Part shown: positions 26,847-35,699 of the stretch, in pieces
Layout of the letters: every line of letters begins with the position of its first letter
Numbering within the stretch: the stretch's first letter is position 1
Assembly: GCF_003987565.1 (NCBI RefSeq)
Contig: NZ_NGJY01000001.1
Span: 620,001-684,000 of the forward strand
Direction: 5' to 3'
DNA: 64,000 bases
Origin: Vagococcus fessus
Lineage (GTDB): Bacteria > Bacillota > Bacilli > Lactobacillales > Vagococcaceae
Translations under genes and position numbers: made by a program
The notes under the pieces: model-generated
The model's database searches: none
Told to the model about the DNA's origin: nothing
The model's input: the letters and a program-made list of their open reading frames with translations, nothing else

Positions 26847-27155
26847 TGATAATAATTTAAGCGCCATTGTTGACCCTAAAATCAAGGCAATACACGCGAG
26901 ACGTTTTATATCTGTTGAATCTTTGTATAAAATAATACCAAGAATGGCTGTCCCTACCGTTCCAATACCGGTCCAAATCGCATAACCTGTTCCCATTGGA
27001 ATAGTTTGAAGAGCAAAAGATAACATCAGTAAACTGCTTCCCATTGTAAAAAAGGCAACAATGATTGCTTTTTTATTTCCTTCTGCAATTCGTTTGATAT
27101 TCCATACACCTAAAACTTCCATCAATCCTGCACCTACTAAAGCTAACCAATGCAT
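26844..27155 (-). CDS. Small multidrug resistance (SMR) family exporter, subunit 2
   Basis: A 103-residue, four-helix SMR protein with the essential Glu in helix 1 (GAGLMEVLGVW). Its start codon follows the partner's stop with no gap, so the two are translated together and are likely to form a heterodimer, as YkkCD and EbrAB do. Substrate could be quaternary ammonium compounds or guanidinium; the sequence alone does not settle it. Confidence 0.9.
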   Translation of the reverse strand: MHWLALVGAGLMEVLGVWNIKRIAEGNKKAIIVAFFTMGSSLLMLSFALQTIPMGTGYAIWTGIGTVGTAILGIILYKDSTDIKRLACIALILGSTMALKLLS

Positions 27156-27488
27156 CTATTTCACCTCATCCTTGTCTGTTTCAATCAATTTCAACCCAAT
27201 AATACCTAGTAATAATGTCCCCATAAAAACAATTTTTAATGGGCTAATTGACTCGCCGAAGAATACGACACCTACAATAATACTCCCAATAGAACCCAGT
27301 CCTGCAAAGACCGCATAAACTGTTCCTATCGGTAATTTTTTTACAGATGATGTTAAGAGATAAAAACTAACGACTACCCCTATTGCTGTTAAAACCCATT
27401 CTAAAACTGTTGAAGCATGGGCTAAGCCACTGACCCAAACTAATTCGAATAATGAAGCAAAGATTACTTTTAACCACTCTTTTGTCAT
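27156..27488 (-). CDS. Small multidrug resistance (SMR) family exporter, subunit 1
   Basis: A 110-residue SMR protein, with helix-1 Glu in SLFELVWVSGLAHA, which looks like the Gdx/SugE/YkkC branch (guanidinium exporters) more than EmrE. I see no guanidine riboswitch upstream; instead a TetR-family gene lies 36 bases before it in the same direction. Proton-coupled export of a small cation is the likely job. Confidence 0.9.
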   Translation of the reverse strand: MTKEWLKVIFASLFELVWVSGLAHASTVLEWVLTAIGVVVSFYLLTSSVKKLPIGTVYAVFAGLGSIGSIIVGVVFFGESISPLKIVFMGTLLLGIIGLKLIETDKDEVK

Positions 27489-27524
27489 ACTTACTCACTC
27501 ATTTCAATTTTTAATTTAACTGGA

Positions 27525-28064
27525 TTACTCTGTCCATGAAATCATACGATCAAAGACATCTTTTCTAAGCTTAGGATCAAGAGGTTCCGCTTTAAATAAT
27601 TCTGCATAGTAAAGGCCATCAATCGCTAAACGAATAATAGTTGCTAAAACAGGATCATAGCCATCTGATACTAACTTTGATTGAATCACTTCAAAGCTCT
27701 TCGCATCATTCCCTTCTTTTTGACTAGCCATCGCTCCTGCAACTAAGGCATTTGTAATTTCAGTTTCACCTAAAAGATCCAAATCAGCCACATCTAATAA
27801 CGCTCTCGTCCATACTCCTTTAGTTGCTTCATGCTTAGTCGCTTCCTCTTCGATTCTATCCAAATAATCCGCATCTAACATATTAGCAAGTTCAACTAAG
27901 AGCTGGTCTTTATTTTTGAAATAGTGAGTAACACCACCTTTACTCAAACACGCTTGTTTCGCTACTTCATCAATTGTAATATCAGTTAAACCTTTTTCAG
28001 CTAGCAACTCACTTGCACTTCTTAAGATATATTTTTTTCTTTCTTCAACTTTTGATAAATTCAT
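27525..28064 (-). CDS. TetR-family regulator of the SMR operon
   Basis: A 179-residue TetR regulator starting at ATG 28064, preceded by AAGGAGTG. The HTH lies at about residues 12-55 (ASELLAEKGLTDITIDEVA, then LSKGGVTHYFKNKDQLL). It heads the unit regulator-SMR-SMR. An inverted repeat just downstream of its -10 element is a probable operator, so the unit should be self-repressed and induced by a substrate of the exporter. Confidence 0.92.
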   Translation of the reverse strand: MNLSKVEERKKYILRSASELLAEKGLTDITIDEVAKQACLSKGGVTHYFKNKDQLLVELANMLDADYLDRIEEEATKHEATKGVWTRALLDVADLDLLGETEITNALVAGAMASQKEGNDAKSFEVIQSKLVSDGYDPVLATIIRLAIDGLYYAELFKAEPLDPKLRKDVFDRMISWTE

Positions 28065-28102
28065 TATTTCACTCCTTATTATTAACATAACTTTCACAAA
28101 CA

Positions 28103-28150
28103 AAACGAACAGTCGGTTTCTATTTTAAGATACCTTTTATATAAAGTCAA
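28103..28150 (-). promoter_or_regulatory. Promoter and imperfect inverted-repeat operator of the TetR-SMR unit
   Basis: On the minus strand TTGACT (28145-28150), a 17-base spacer and TAAAAT (28122-28127) form a good promoter. Right after it, AAACGAAC-GTCGGTTT (28103-28119 on the plus strand, halves differing at two positions) is a TetR-type operator over the expected transcription start. Confidence 0.7.
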
Positions 28151-28163
28151 CATAACAATGAAA

Positions 28164-28196
28164 TAAAAATAACCCTAGCCCAAAGACTAGGGTTAC
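28164..28196 (-). terminator. Rho-independent terminator of the maltose operon
   Basis: AACCCTAG / CTAGGGTT stem with an 8-base loop, followed on the minus strand by ATTTTTATTTC, just after pgmB. Confidence 0.85.
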
Positions 28197-28198
28197 AA

Positions 28199-28858
28199 CT
28201 ATTTAACTTTATTTAAAATAACATCTAATACTAATCCCTCTGTACTATCTAATCGGTAGTCTGCTTCTTTCATCGACTCTTTATCTCCCACCCCTACAGA
28301 GAACATCTTCGCTTTGTTAATCGCTTCTATACCAGCCGACGCATCTTCTATTCCGACACATTCTTCTGGTTTTACTCCTAGTTGATGTGCTGCTGTAAGA
28401 AAAATTTCAGGATCTGGCTTTCCTTTAGCTAATAAGGAAGGATCGACAATTGTATCAAAATAGCCACTTAAATTAAGACGCTCTAAAATAACTGGTCCAT
28501 TCTTACTTGCTGAAGCTAATCCAAGTAAATAATTATGCTCTTTCAGCTCATTTAAAAAATCTAAAACACCAGGTAAGATATGCTCAGGTGTCATTTTTTC
28601 AATTAATTTTACATACTCGCCATTTTTTTCAGATGCCATCTCTTCTTTTTGAGCTTCTGTAAAATCAGTTTCTCGACCACCATGATTTAAAATCCTATCC
28701 AAAGAATCCATACGGGAAATGCCTTTTAACTGTTCATTAAATTCACGGTCAATTGTAATGTCATAATTCTTTGCAAGATTTTGCCACGCTTCAAAATGAT
28801 ACTCCGCTGTATCTGTAATCACACCATCTAAATCGAAAATAAACCCTTTAACACTCAT
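28199..28858 (-). CDS. pgmB: Beta-phosphoglucomutase
   Basis: A 219-residue HAD-superfamily enzyme turning beta-glucose-1-phosphate into glucose-6-phosphate. The nucleophile/acid motif FDLDGVITDTA lies at residues 7-17; the LASASKN, KGKPDPEIF and GIEDASAGIEA motifs follow. I use ATG 28858, preceded by GGGTGGAG. It is the last gene of the maltodextrin operon and consumes the product of the maltose phosphorylase encoded 62 bases upstream. Confidence 0.95.
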   Translation of the reverse strand: MSVKGFIFDLDGVITDTAEYHFEAWQNLAKNYDITIDREFNEQLKGISRMDSLDRILNHGGRETDFTEAQKEEMASEKNGEYVKLIEKMTPEHILPGVLDFLNELKEHNYLLGLASASKNGPVILERLNLSGYFDTIVDPSLLAKGKPDPEIFLTAAHQLGVKPEECVGIEDASAGIEAINKAKMFSVGVGDKESMKEADYRLDSTEGLVLDVILNKVK

Positions 28859-28920
28859 TTTTCTCCACCCTTTTAAAAAAAGCAACCAAATAATCGAACA
28901 TTATCTGGTTACTTTTAAGT

Positions 28921-31191
28921 TTAATTTAATGCTTTAACAAACTCCGTTTCAATACGGACAGTCTCATCAAACAACGTTACTTCCAAAGGTTCTCCTTCTA
29001 ATAGACTGATTTTGACTTGCTCTTTTGTCACATCAACTTCTAGTAAGCGTTCACGGTAGTTCAGTTTGAAGCGATAACCATCCCAACCTTTTGGAGTGAA
29101 TGGCGCTAATTCAAGTCTGCCTGTTAACGTTCTCATTCCAGCAAAACCATGAACCACTGATAACCAGCCACCACTCATTGACGTAATGTGTAGCCCATCT
29201 TCAGTATCGTTATTGTAATTATCTAAGTCTAGTCTAGCTGTTCTTGCATAAAGCTCTACTGCTTTTTCTTCCATGCCTAGTTCAGCTGCTAAAATACTAT
29301 GCACACAGGCTGATAATGACGATTCGTGCACGGTCATGGGTTCATAAAAATCAAAGTTACGCTGTTTCTCTTCTTTAGTGTATTCATGACCTAAGAAATA
29401 TAAACCTTGCAAGACATCCGCTTGTTTAATAAATGGCGAACGTAACACACGGTCCCAAGACCAATTTTGATTGAGTGGTAGGCACTCTTTAGACAAGTCA
29501 GATACTGGGCGTAACTCTTTATCTAGGAACGTGTCATGTTGAACAAAAATCCCTAACTCTTCATCTGTCGGATAATACATCTTATCAATAATGTCTTGCC
29601 ATTTTTCTTTCTCATCTTCAGTTATAGCTAATTCAGTTAACTTATTAGTCGAAACTTTTTCAAGAGATTCTAAGGTATAACGTAAAACCCAAGTTGCAAT
29701 GGTATTTGTATACCAGTTATTATTAACATTATTTTCATATTCATTTGGACCCGTCACACCATGAATCATGTACTTGTTACGTCGTTTTGAAAAATGCACG
29801 CGGTCTTCCCAGAATCGTGAAATAGCAACTAAGACATCGATTCCTTCGTTTACTAGATAGCTTTCATCACCTGTATACGTGGCATAGTTGTATATCGCAT
29901 GAGCAATCGCGCCGTTACGATGGATTTCTTCGAATGTAATTTCCCACTCATTGTGGCACTCCACTCCTGTAAAAGTAACCATGGGATAAAGGGCACCTTT
30001 TAGTCCTTGTTGTGACGCATTATGGAAAGCCCCATCTAATTGTTGATGACGGTATTTCAGTAATTGTTCACTCACTTCTTTACCTGTTACTGATAAATAC
30101 ATCGGAACAATATACGCTTCTGTATCCCAATAGGTTGCCCCACCATATTTCTCACCAGTAAAGCCTTTTGGTCCAACATTTAGACGAGCATCTTCACCGT
30201 AGTAGGTTGAAAATAATTGGAAGATATTAAAACGCATTCCTTGTTGTGCTTCATCGTCTCCTTCAATAATCACATCAGCTTTGTCCCAACGGCCTTGCCA
30301 TTCTGTTATATGAGCTAATTTCAACGTGTTCCACCCTTGATTAACAGCAGTTTCTAAAATACACTCACCTGATGCTACTTGTTCTGCTTCTGGAATATCA
30401 CGGCTCGTTGTAACAGCAACGTATTTTTCTAAACTAATAGAAGCGCCTGGTACCAAGACATAGCTATATGTTTCTGCTACATATTTGTCACTCTCTTTTG
30501 TGACTTTTGAGCCTTCTCTTGTCACAACTTTCATACTTGTCGTCACAGAAAAACGAGGCGTGCCAAATGGATTTTCTAACGTTTCCATTGTTAAATAATT
30601 TTTTTCGCCAACGTGACGTGCTTTTTCAATCCAAAAGACCTCATCATAGTTACTGTCTTCATTTGTGACGTTACCATCTAATTTAGGCGTTAATTCGATG
30701 GTCGCTTGACCTTTTAAGGAGTCTGCTGTCACTTTAACTAGTGCTAATTCTTGTGTTGCTACACTCATAAAGCGCTCAAATGTTAATTTAACTTCTAAGC
30801 CATCTTTTATAACGGTATACTCACGTCGTAAAATCCCTGTCTTCATATCTAATTCTAAATAAAAATCACGATGCGTTGTTGTAGCAAGGTCAATTTTTTC
30901 TCCCTCAATCACAACGTCTATCCCAATAAAATTAGTAGCATTAATCACTTTACCAAAATAATCCGGATAGCCATTTTTCCACCAACCTACACGTGTTTTG
31001 TCTGGAAACCAAACACCTGCAATATAAGTACCTTGATGTGAATCACCTGAGTAACCCTCTTCGAAGTTACCACGCATCCCCATATAGCCATTTCCAATTG
31101 AAGTTAAACTCTCTTGCAATCTCATATCATCTACTGCTAATTCTGTTGTCTTGATCTTCCACGGATCAATATCAAATAATCGTTTGAACAT
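28921..31191 (-). CDS. malP: Maltose phosphorylase (glycoside hydrolase family 65)
   Basis: A 756-residue GH65 enzyme splitting maltose with phosphate into glucose and beta-glucose-1-phosphate. The N-terminal beta-sandwich (about 1-260) leads through a linker into an (alpha/alpha)6 barrel; the catalytic acid is the Glu in GPNEYENNV. The phosphate loop region is HITSMSGGW. Length matches lactobacilli and enterococcal maltose phosphorylases. Kojibiose or trehalose phosphorylases are alternatives, but the maltodextrin context and adjacent pgmB favour maltose. Confidence 0.93.
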   Translation of the reverse strand: MFKRLFDIDPWKIKTTELAVDDMRLQESLTSIGNGYMGMRGNFEEGYSGDSHQGTYIAGVWFPDKTRVGWWKNGYPDYFGKVINATNFIGIDVVIEGEKIDLATTTHRDFYLELDMKTGILRREYTVIKDGLEVKLTFERFMSVATQELALVKVTADSLKGQATIELTPKLDGNVTNEDSNYDEVFWIEKARHVGEKNYLTMETLENPFGTPRFSVTTSMKVVTREGSKVTKESDKYVAETYSYVLVPGASISLEKYVAVTTSRDIPEAEQVASGECILETAVNQGWNTLKLAHITEWQGRWDKADVIIEGDDEAQQGMRFNIFQLFSTYYGEDARLNVGPKGFTGEKYGGATYWDTEAYIVPMYLSVTGKEVSEQLLKYRHQQLDGAFHNASQQGLKGALYPMVTFTGVECHNEWEITFEEIHRNGAIAHAIYNYATYTGDESYLVNEGIDVLVAISRFWEDRVHFSKRRNKYMIHGVTGPNEYENNVNNNWYTNTIATWVLRYTLESLEKVSTNKLTELAITEDEKEKWQDIIDKMYYPTDEELGIFVQHDTFLDKELRPVSDLSKECLPLNQNWSWDRVLRSPFIKQADVLQGLYFLGHEYTKEEKQRNFDFYEPMTVHESSLSACVHSILAAELGMEEKAVELYARTARLDLDNYNNDTEDGLHITSMSGGWLSVVHGFAGMRTLTGRLELAPFTPKGWDGYRFKLNYRERLLEVDVTKEQVKISLLEGEPLEVTLFDETVRIETEFVKALN

Positions 31192-31214
31192 CGTCTGATT
31201 CTCCTCTAACTAAA

Positions 31215-32042
31215 TTATGCTTGTTTCATTTTTCTAAGTGTTTGGTCTTCATTAAATCTAGTTTTAACAAATACTGCCAATAACATAACGACAAGTCCCA
31301 ATGACTGGATACTTAAAACAATGGTCATATCAAATTTTATTAATCCAACCACCATTGCTAAGACACTACTTAACCCCATGGCATTAAGTATTAACGTAAC
31401 AGATTCACGGAATGTTTTAATTGAGGATGCTTCGTTAAAGCGAGTCACCCAAATAAAGAAGGCACCTCCAATTACTAGCATCAACTCACTCATAAAAATC
31501 ATTCCCGCGCTCATCATTATAAGTGTCAGCGCCACAAATCCTTTATTTTGAGTTAACCACTCTTGACTTATAGAATTTTTAAACTCGTCTAACGTTTGAC
31601 TGGTAGCCAAAGAAAATGATTTCGAATAAGCTACATCAAAGGTATAGCCTGATTTATCTTTTAAACTCATACCTGTTTGATTAAAACTAATCCCACTTGA
31701 AAGGTTGTCCATCTCTTTTTTTGTTAAATTGAAGCCAACAGTCTTGTCTTCATTTAAAAACGTGTGTGCCGTTTCATTCAATTGGCCCTCACTAATATCC
31801 GCTTCTTTTATCGCTGTCATTGTTCGTTTATCTAATTGTGAAAAAGCATCCGGCATTAACGTTTCTAACGAAATATTTGGATTTTTAGCAACATTTAAAG
31901 TGACAGGTATTAATAATAGCGACGTTAAAAAGATAAAGATAACCAAAATTTGAGTCAGCTTTAATGATTTTCTACCTGTAAATACGGTCTCAGGTCGCAT
32001 ACTGTTTTTAATATAATTTAATGGGAATGGTAAGTTTGTCAT
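31215..32042 (-). CDS. DUF1189-family membrane protein, MalA-like
   Basis: A 275-residue membrane protein with about five helices: one near the N terminus, then an extracytoplasmic region of about 130 residues, then four C-terminal helices. I use the ATG at 32042, which has AAAGGA at proper spacing; the ATG at 32051 lies inside that site. In streptococci the equivalent gene in the mal operon is called malA (maltodextrin utilisation protein) and has no known biochemical role. It sits between malG and malP. Confidence 0.8.
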   Translation of the reverse strand: MTNLPFPLNYIKNSMRPETVFTGRKSLKLTQILVIFIFLTSLLLIPVTLNVAKNPNISLETLMPDAFSQLDKRTMTAIKEADISEGQLNETAHTFLNEDKTVGFNLTKKEMDNLSSGISFNQTGMSLKDKSGYTFDVAYSKSFSLATSQTLDEFKNSISQEWLTQNKGFVALTLIMMSAGMIFMSELMLVIGGAFFIWVTRFNEASSIKTFRESVTLILNAMGLSSVLAMVVGLIKFDMTIVLSIQSLGLVVMLLAVFVKTRFNEDQTLRKMKQA

Positions 32043-32057
32043 TGTTTTCATCCTTTT

Positions 32058-32906
32058 TTAGCCTTTTGTTCCGCCAGCCAATAATCCTGATACAAAGTGT
32101 TTTTGTAAGAAGAAGAATAAGGTTACGATTGGAACGGCAATCAGGATTGCTCCTGCTGCGAATAAGGCAACTTTTTGATCTTTAGAATTGCTAATAAATG
32201 ATTGTAGACCAACAGCTACTGTAATTTTTTCTTGTGAACGAAGTAAGAATCGTGCCAACATGAAATCTCCGAATGGTCCCATAAAGGCCCACAATGCTTG
32301 AACGGCAATCATTGGTTTTACTAACGGTAAAATAATTTGCCAGAATATTCTGAAATGTCCTGCTCCATCTAGTTTTGCTGATTCATCTAAATCATAAGGA
32401 ACGGTGTCAAAATAGCCTTTCATTAACCACGTATTCATTGGTATCCCACCTCCAATATAAATTAAAGTTAGGAACCAATATTGATCTAACGCATCTAGTA
32501 AAAATGCCATAACGTAAAAGGCAGTTAAAGCTGCCATTGTTGGAACCATTTGAATAATTAAGAACAGTTTCAAACTACTTTTACGTCCAACAAAACGGTA
32601 ACGACTATAGGTATAACCAGATAATGTTACGATAATCACTTGGCAAACCATCGTTAGAACTGCGATGATTAATGTATTTTTATACCAACTTCCATATAAC
32701 GTTTCTGAAAATAAACGTTGGAAATTATTCAATGTCCATTTACTATTAAAATCCAAACTAAACGCACTAACATTTCCTGCCTTAAAAGCAGAACTTACTG
32801 TAATTAATAATGGATAAATAATAATAATAGATAGCACGACCATGAATAGGTACGTAAAGAATTTACTCAGTGCAACGGTTCGTTTATATGAATGAGTTTT
32901 TTTCAT
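32058..32906 (-). CDS. malG: Maltodextrin ABC transporter permease MalG
   Basis: A 282-residue inner-membrane permease with six helices. The EAA loop ([20 protein letters not shown]) contacts the ATPase. I use ATG 32906, preceded by GGAGGGAATGTAAA; the preceding gene's stop is one base away. It pairs with MalF. No MalK/MsmX ATPase is encoded in this locus, so a shared ATPase elsewhere must energise the importer. Confidence 0.94.
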   Translation of the reverse strand: MKKTHSYKRTVALSKFFTYLFMVVLSIIIIYPLLITVSSAFKAGNVSAFSLDFNSKWTLNNFQRLFSETLYGSWYKNTLIIAVLTMVCQVIIVTLSGYTYSRYRFVGRKSSLKLFLIIQMVPTMAALTAFYVMAFLLDALDQYWFLTLIYIGGGIPMNTWLMKGYFDTVPYDLDESAKLDGAGHFRIFWQIILPLVKPMIAVQALWAFMGPFGDFMLARFLLRSQEKITVAVGLQSFISNSKDQKVALFAAGAILIAVPIVTLFFFLQKHFVSGLLAGGTKG

Positions 32907-32907
32907 T

Positions 32908-34212
32908 TTACATTCCCTCCATATCAAATGCTTTGGTTTTCTTAAATACAATCAATGAGATTGAAATAACAATCGCAGAAATCAATAATGTTACTGCAGC
33001 TGCAACTGAATATTGTGGTGAATTTCCTGTTGTTAATTTATAAATCCAAGAAATTAGAATATCTGATGACCCTGCTCCGCCACCGACACTTCCTGGTCCA
33101 CCATTATTAAAGAGATAAATCATAGAGAAATTATTAAAGTTCCCTGTATATTGAGTAACAAAAATCGGAGCCGCTACGTATAAAATCATCGGTAAGGTAA
33201 TTTTATTAAAACGTGCCATTGCATTTGCGCCATCAATCTTTGCAGCTTCATATAATTCGCCTGGAATAGATTGTAAAATCCCTGTTGTCATAACATAAAT
33301 ATAAGGGAAACCTAACCAACCTTGAATCATGATAATCGCTACTTTTGTCCAAAATGGATCTGTTTTCCATGCGATTGCACCAATATCAACAAATGGTAAA
33401 TGGTTTAACATTGGGATAACTTGAGAGTTAATCGCACCAATACTATCATTAAAAATATTTGAGAAACTCATAATGGTAATAAACGCTGGGACTGCCCAAG
33501 GTAATAAGAAAATAATCCCAAAAAATCGTTTCCCTTTAATAAATTCTTGATTAGCAATTACTGCTGTAAAGACACCTAGGACAATTTGTAACGTTGATGC
33601 ACATAGAGTCCAAATAACAGTCCACGAGAAGACGGCACCAAAGGTATCTCGGTAAGAACTTAAGAAAAAGATACTAAAGAAATTTTTAAACCCTACCCAG
33701 TCAATTAAACTTGCTGGTGGAATATGGTAAAAATCGTAATTCGTAAAAGCCATAAATAACGTCACTAATACCGGAAAAATAATTGTAAATGTCATAACTA
33801 AGTAAGCTGGTAATGTTAAAAGATAAGCAAAGCCATTTTCTAACACATTATCCGTAACACCCTTAGCTGTCGTATTAACTGTCATCCCTGCATTCCACTG
33901 TTTCGCAACAGCTTTAGCATCACGAATATTTAACACATAAAAGATTAAAAATATCGCAGTAATTATAATTTGAAGGGTTCCTTCTATCATCAAGAACAAT
34001 GAATGGTCTTCTATAGGGGTAGCTCCTAGAGTTACAAACCCTTGAAAGGCTGCCCCACCGAAACTAATCATCTCAATAACAAATAATAGAAATATACCAA
34101 AGAATACAATTGCTTTAAATTTTTGTTCATTATAAAGCTGTCCTCCACCCGGTATTAAGGAATAGAGTGTTGCTTTTTTCACATCTTTTGGATTGGTTGC
34201 TGTTCTATCCAT
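32908..34212 (-). CDS. malF: Maltodextrin ABC transporter permease MalF
   Basis: A 434-residue permease. [14 protein letters not shown] segment and two extra N-terminal helices precede the core of six helices, as usual in Firmicute MalF. The EAA loop reads [19 protein letters not shown] use ATG 34212 with AGAGGAGAAAG upstream. It is separated from malE by a 100-base gap holding a strong hairpin. Confidence 0.94.
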   Translation of the reverse strand: MDRTATNPKDVKKATLYSLIPGGGQLYNEQKFKAIVFFGIFLLFVIEMISFGGAAFQGFVTLGATPIEDHSLFLMIEGTLQIIITAIFLIFYVLNIRDAKAVAKQWNAGMTVNTTAKGVTDNVLENGFAYLLTLPAYLVMTFTIIFPVLVTLFMAFTNYDFYHIPPASLIDWVGFKNFFSIFFLSSYRDTFGAVFSWTVIWTLCASTLQIVLGVFTAVIANQEFIKGKRFFGIIFLLPWAVPAFITIMSFSNIFNDSIGAINSQVIPMLNHLPFVDIGAIAWKTDPFWTKVAIIMIQGWLGFPYIYVMTTGILQSIPGELYEAAKIDGANAMARFNKITLPMILYVAAPIFVTQYTGNFNNFSMIYLFNNGGPGSVGGGAGSSDILISWIYKLTTGNSPQYSVAAAVTLLISAIVISISLIVFKKTKAFDMEGM

Positions 34213-34238
34213 CGTCTTTCTCCTCTTCTTTAAAAGAA

Positions 34239-34268
34239 TTCGGCAGAGGAAGAAACTCCTCTGCCGAA
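34239..34268 (-). promoter_or_regulatory. Strong intercistronic hairpin between malE and malF
   Basis: A perfect 12-bp stem (TTCGGCAGAGGA / TCCTCTGCCGAA) with a 6-base loop follows malE. The downstream sequence (TTCTTTTAAAG) has only a short broken T run, so it looks like a leaky terminator or 3'-end stabiliser that would leave more malE than malFG message. Confidence 0.75.
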
Positions 34269-34315
34269 ACACTAAACTAGATCATACCCTAGTTCTATAA
34301 TAGGAACTGGTTGTT

Positions 34316-35575
34316 TTATTTAGTATATTTTTGTGCAATCGCATCATCGATTACTTTAACTGCTGCGTCGGCTGCTTCTTGAGCTGTTTGTTTACCAGAA
34401 GCCGCATCAAACATTAAGTTCTCTCCACCAGCCCAAACTTCACCCATCTCTGGAATATTCGGCATTGGGTCAGCATTTTCATATTGATCAACAACCGCTT
34501 TTGTAATCGCATCATCACTTGCTGCTGCTTTTTCACGAGCTTTATTATTAGCTGGAACTTCATTCGTTACGTCAAATAACTTTTCTTGGTTTTCTTCATT
34601 TGTAACGTAGTCAATGAATTTTTGTCCCATGTCTTTACGTTTTGAATAGTTACTCATTACCCACGCTTTACCGCCACCAAACGCTTGATATTCTTTACCG
34701 TTTTTAAGTGTTGGAATTTTTGCTACGCCGTAATTAACGTCAGCTTCTTTATAGCCATTTGCTGCCCACGGTCCGTTAATAACTACGCCTGCTTTACCAT
34801 TGATGAATTGATCATCAATAAAGTCGCCAGCACTCTTAACATCTTGCATGCCTTTAGGCCATACATTTTGGAACCACTCATTAGCATAGTCGATACCTTC
34901 TACAGCACCTTTACTATTTAAACCAACATCACTTGGATCTGTCCCATTGTCACCAAAGACATAACCACCATAACCTGCTAATAGGCCATATGCTGAATAG
35001 AAATCAGTCCATTTCGCTAAGAACCCAACATTTTTTCCTTTTTCTGCTTCAAAATCAAACTTAGGATCCTTCGATAATTTTTCTAAGTCAGCAAAAGTTG
35101 CCGGAACATCTTTCACTAAATCTTTGTTATAGTACATAATCAATGTTTCGATAATCGCAGGTTCACCGAAGAATTTACCATCAACTGTGACTTGTTTTTT
35201 ATCTGTTTCATTATAATCTGCTTCATTTCCAAGTTTTACTTCGGCAATGTGACCTTGTTGTCCCAATGGCCCTAATCTATCATAAGCTGACATCATTACA
35301 TCGGGTGCTTTTCCAGCAGGACCGTCTAATGCAAGTGCATCTAATTGCTCAAACATATCACGTTCATTTAATTTAACTTTTACACCATTATCTTTTTCAA
35401 ATGACCCTTTAATTTCATTTAAATACTTGATATAACCTTTATCGACAGTAACTTCCAATACCTTGTCATCTACTTCTGTTTTTGCCTTATCTTTCGAGTT
35501 GCCACATCCCACAACACCTAATGCTGCCCCTGCTACTAAAAGACCTAAACTAGCTTTTTTCCAAGATTTTTTCAT
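34316..35575 (-). CDS. malE: Maltodextrin-binding lipoprotein MalE (MalX)
   Basis: A 419-residue solute-binding lipoprotein with lipobox GVVGC (Cys24) and the type I fold of maltose-binding proteins (FEKDNGVKVKLNE, YNKDLVKDVPATF, GKAGVVINGPWAANG). It captures maltodextrins outside the membrane for MalFG. Strong ribosome site GGGGGTAAGG precedes the start. It is the first gene of the operon malE-malF-malG-malA-malP-pgmB and is preceded by an operator-rich promoter region. Confidence 0.95.
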   Translation of the reverse strand: MKKSWKKASLGLLVAGAALGVVGCGNSKDKAKTEVDDKVLEVTVDKGYIKYLNEIKGSFEKDNGVKVKLNERDMFEQLDALALDGPAGKAPDVMMSAYDRLGPLGQQGHIAEVKLGNEADYNETDKKQVTVDGKFFGEPAIIETLIMYYNKDLVKDVPATFADLEKLSKDPKFDFEAEKGKNVGFLAKWTDFYSAYGLLAGYGGYVFGDNGTDPSDVGLNSKGAVEGIDYANEWFQNVWPKGMQDVKSAGDFIDDQFINGKAGVVINGPWAANGYKEADVNYGVAKIPTLKNGKEYQAFGGGKAWVMSNYSKRKDMGQKFIDYVTNEENQEKLFDVTNEVPANNKAREKAAASDDAITKAVVDQYENADPMPNIPEMGEVWAGGENLMFDAASGKQTAQEAADAAVKVIDDAIAQKYTK

Positions 35576-35601
35576 TGTTTCCTTACCCCCTAATAGTTTT
35601 G

Positions 35602-35685
35602 GTTAAACGTTTACTTTAACTTACACTCTTATTATTAAGTGTTACCCGTATCAATGCAAGCGCTTTACAGGTGTTACCGATAACA
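35602..35685 (-). promoter_or_regulatory. malE control region: two MalR-type operators, a cre site and a third LacI-type site
   Basis: Two copies of TGWTA-N4-TAWCA lie at 35640-35653 (TGTTACCCGTATCA) and 35672-35685 (TGTTACCGATAACA), 32 bp centre to centre. Between them ATGCAAGCGCTTTACA (35654-35669) resembles a CcpA cre site. A further LacI-family-like GTTAAACGTTTACT is at 35602-35615, nearer the start. TTGATA inside the first site could be the -35 element. This fits substrate induction plus carbon catabolite repression. Confidence 0.7.
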
Positions 35686-35699
35686 TCTTAACTTACTTA

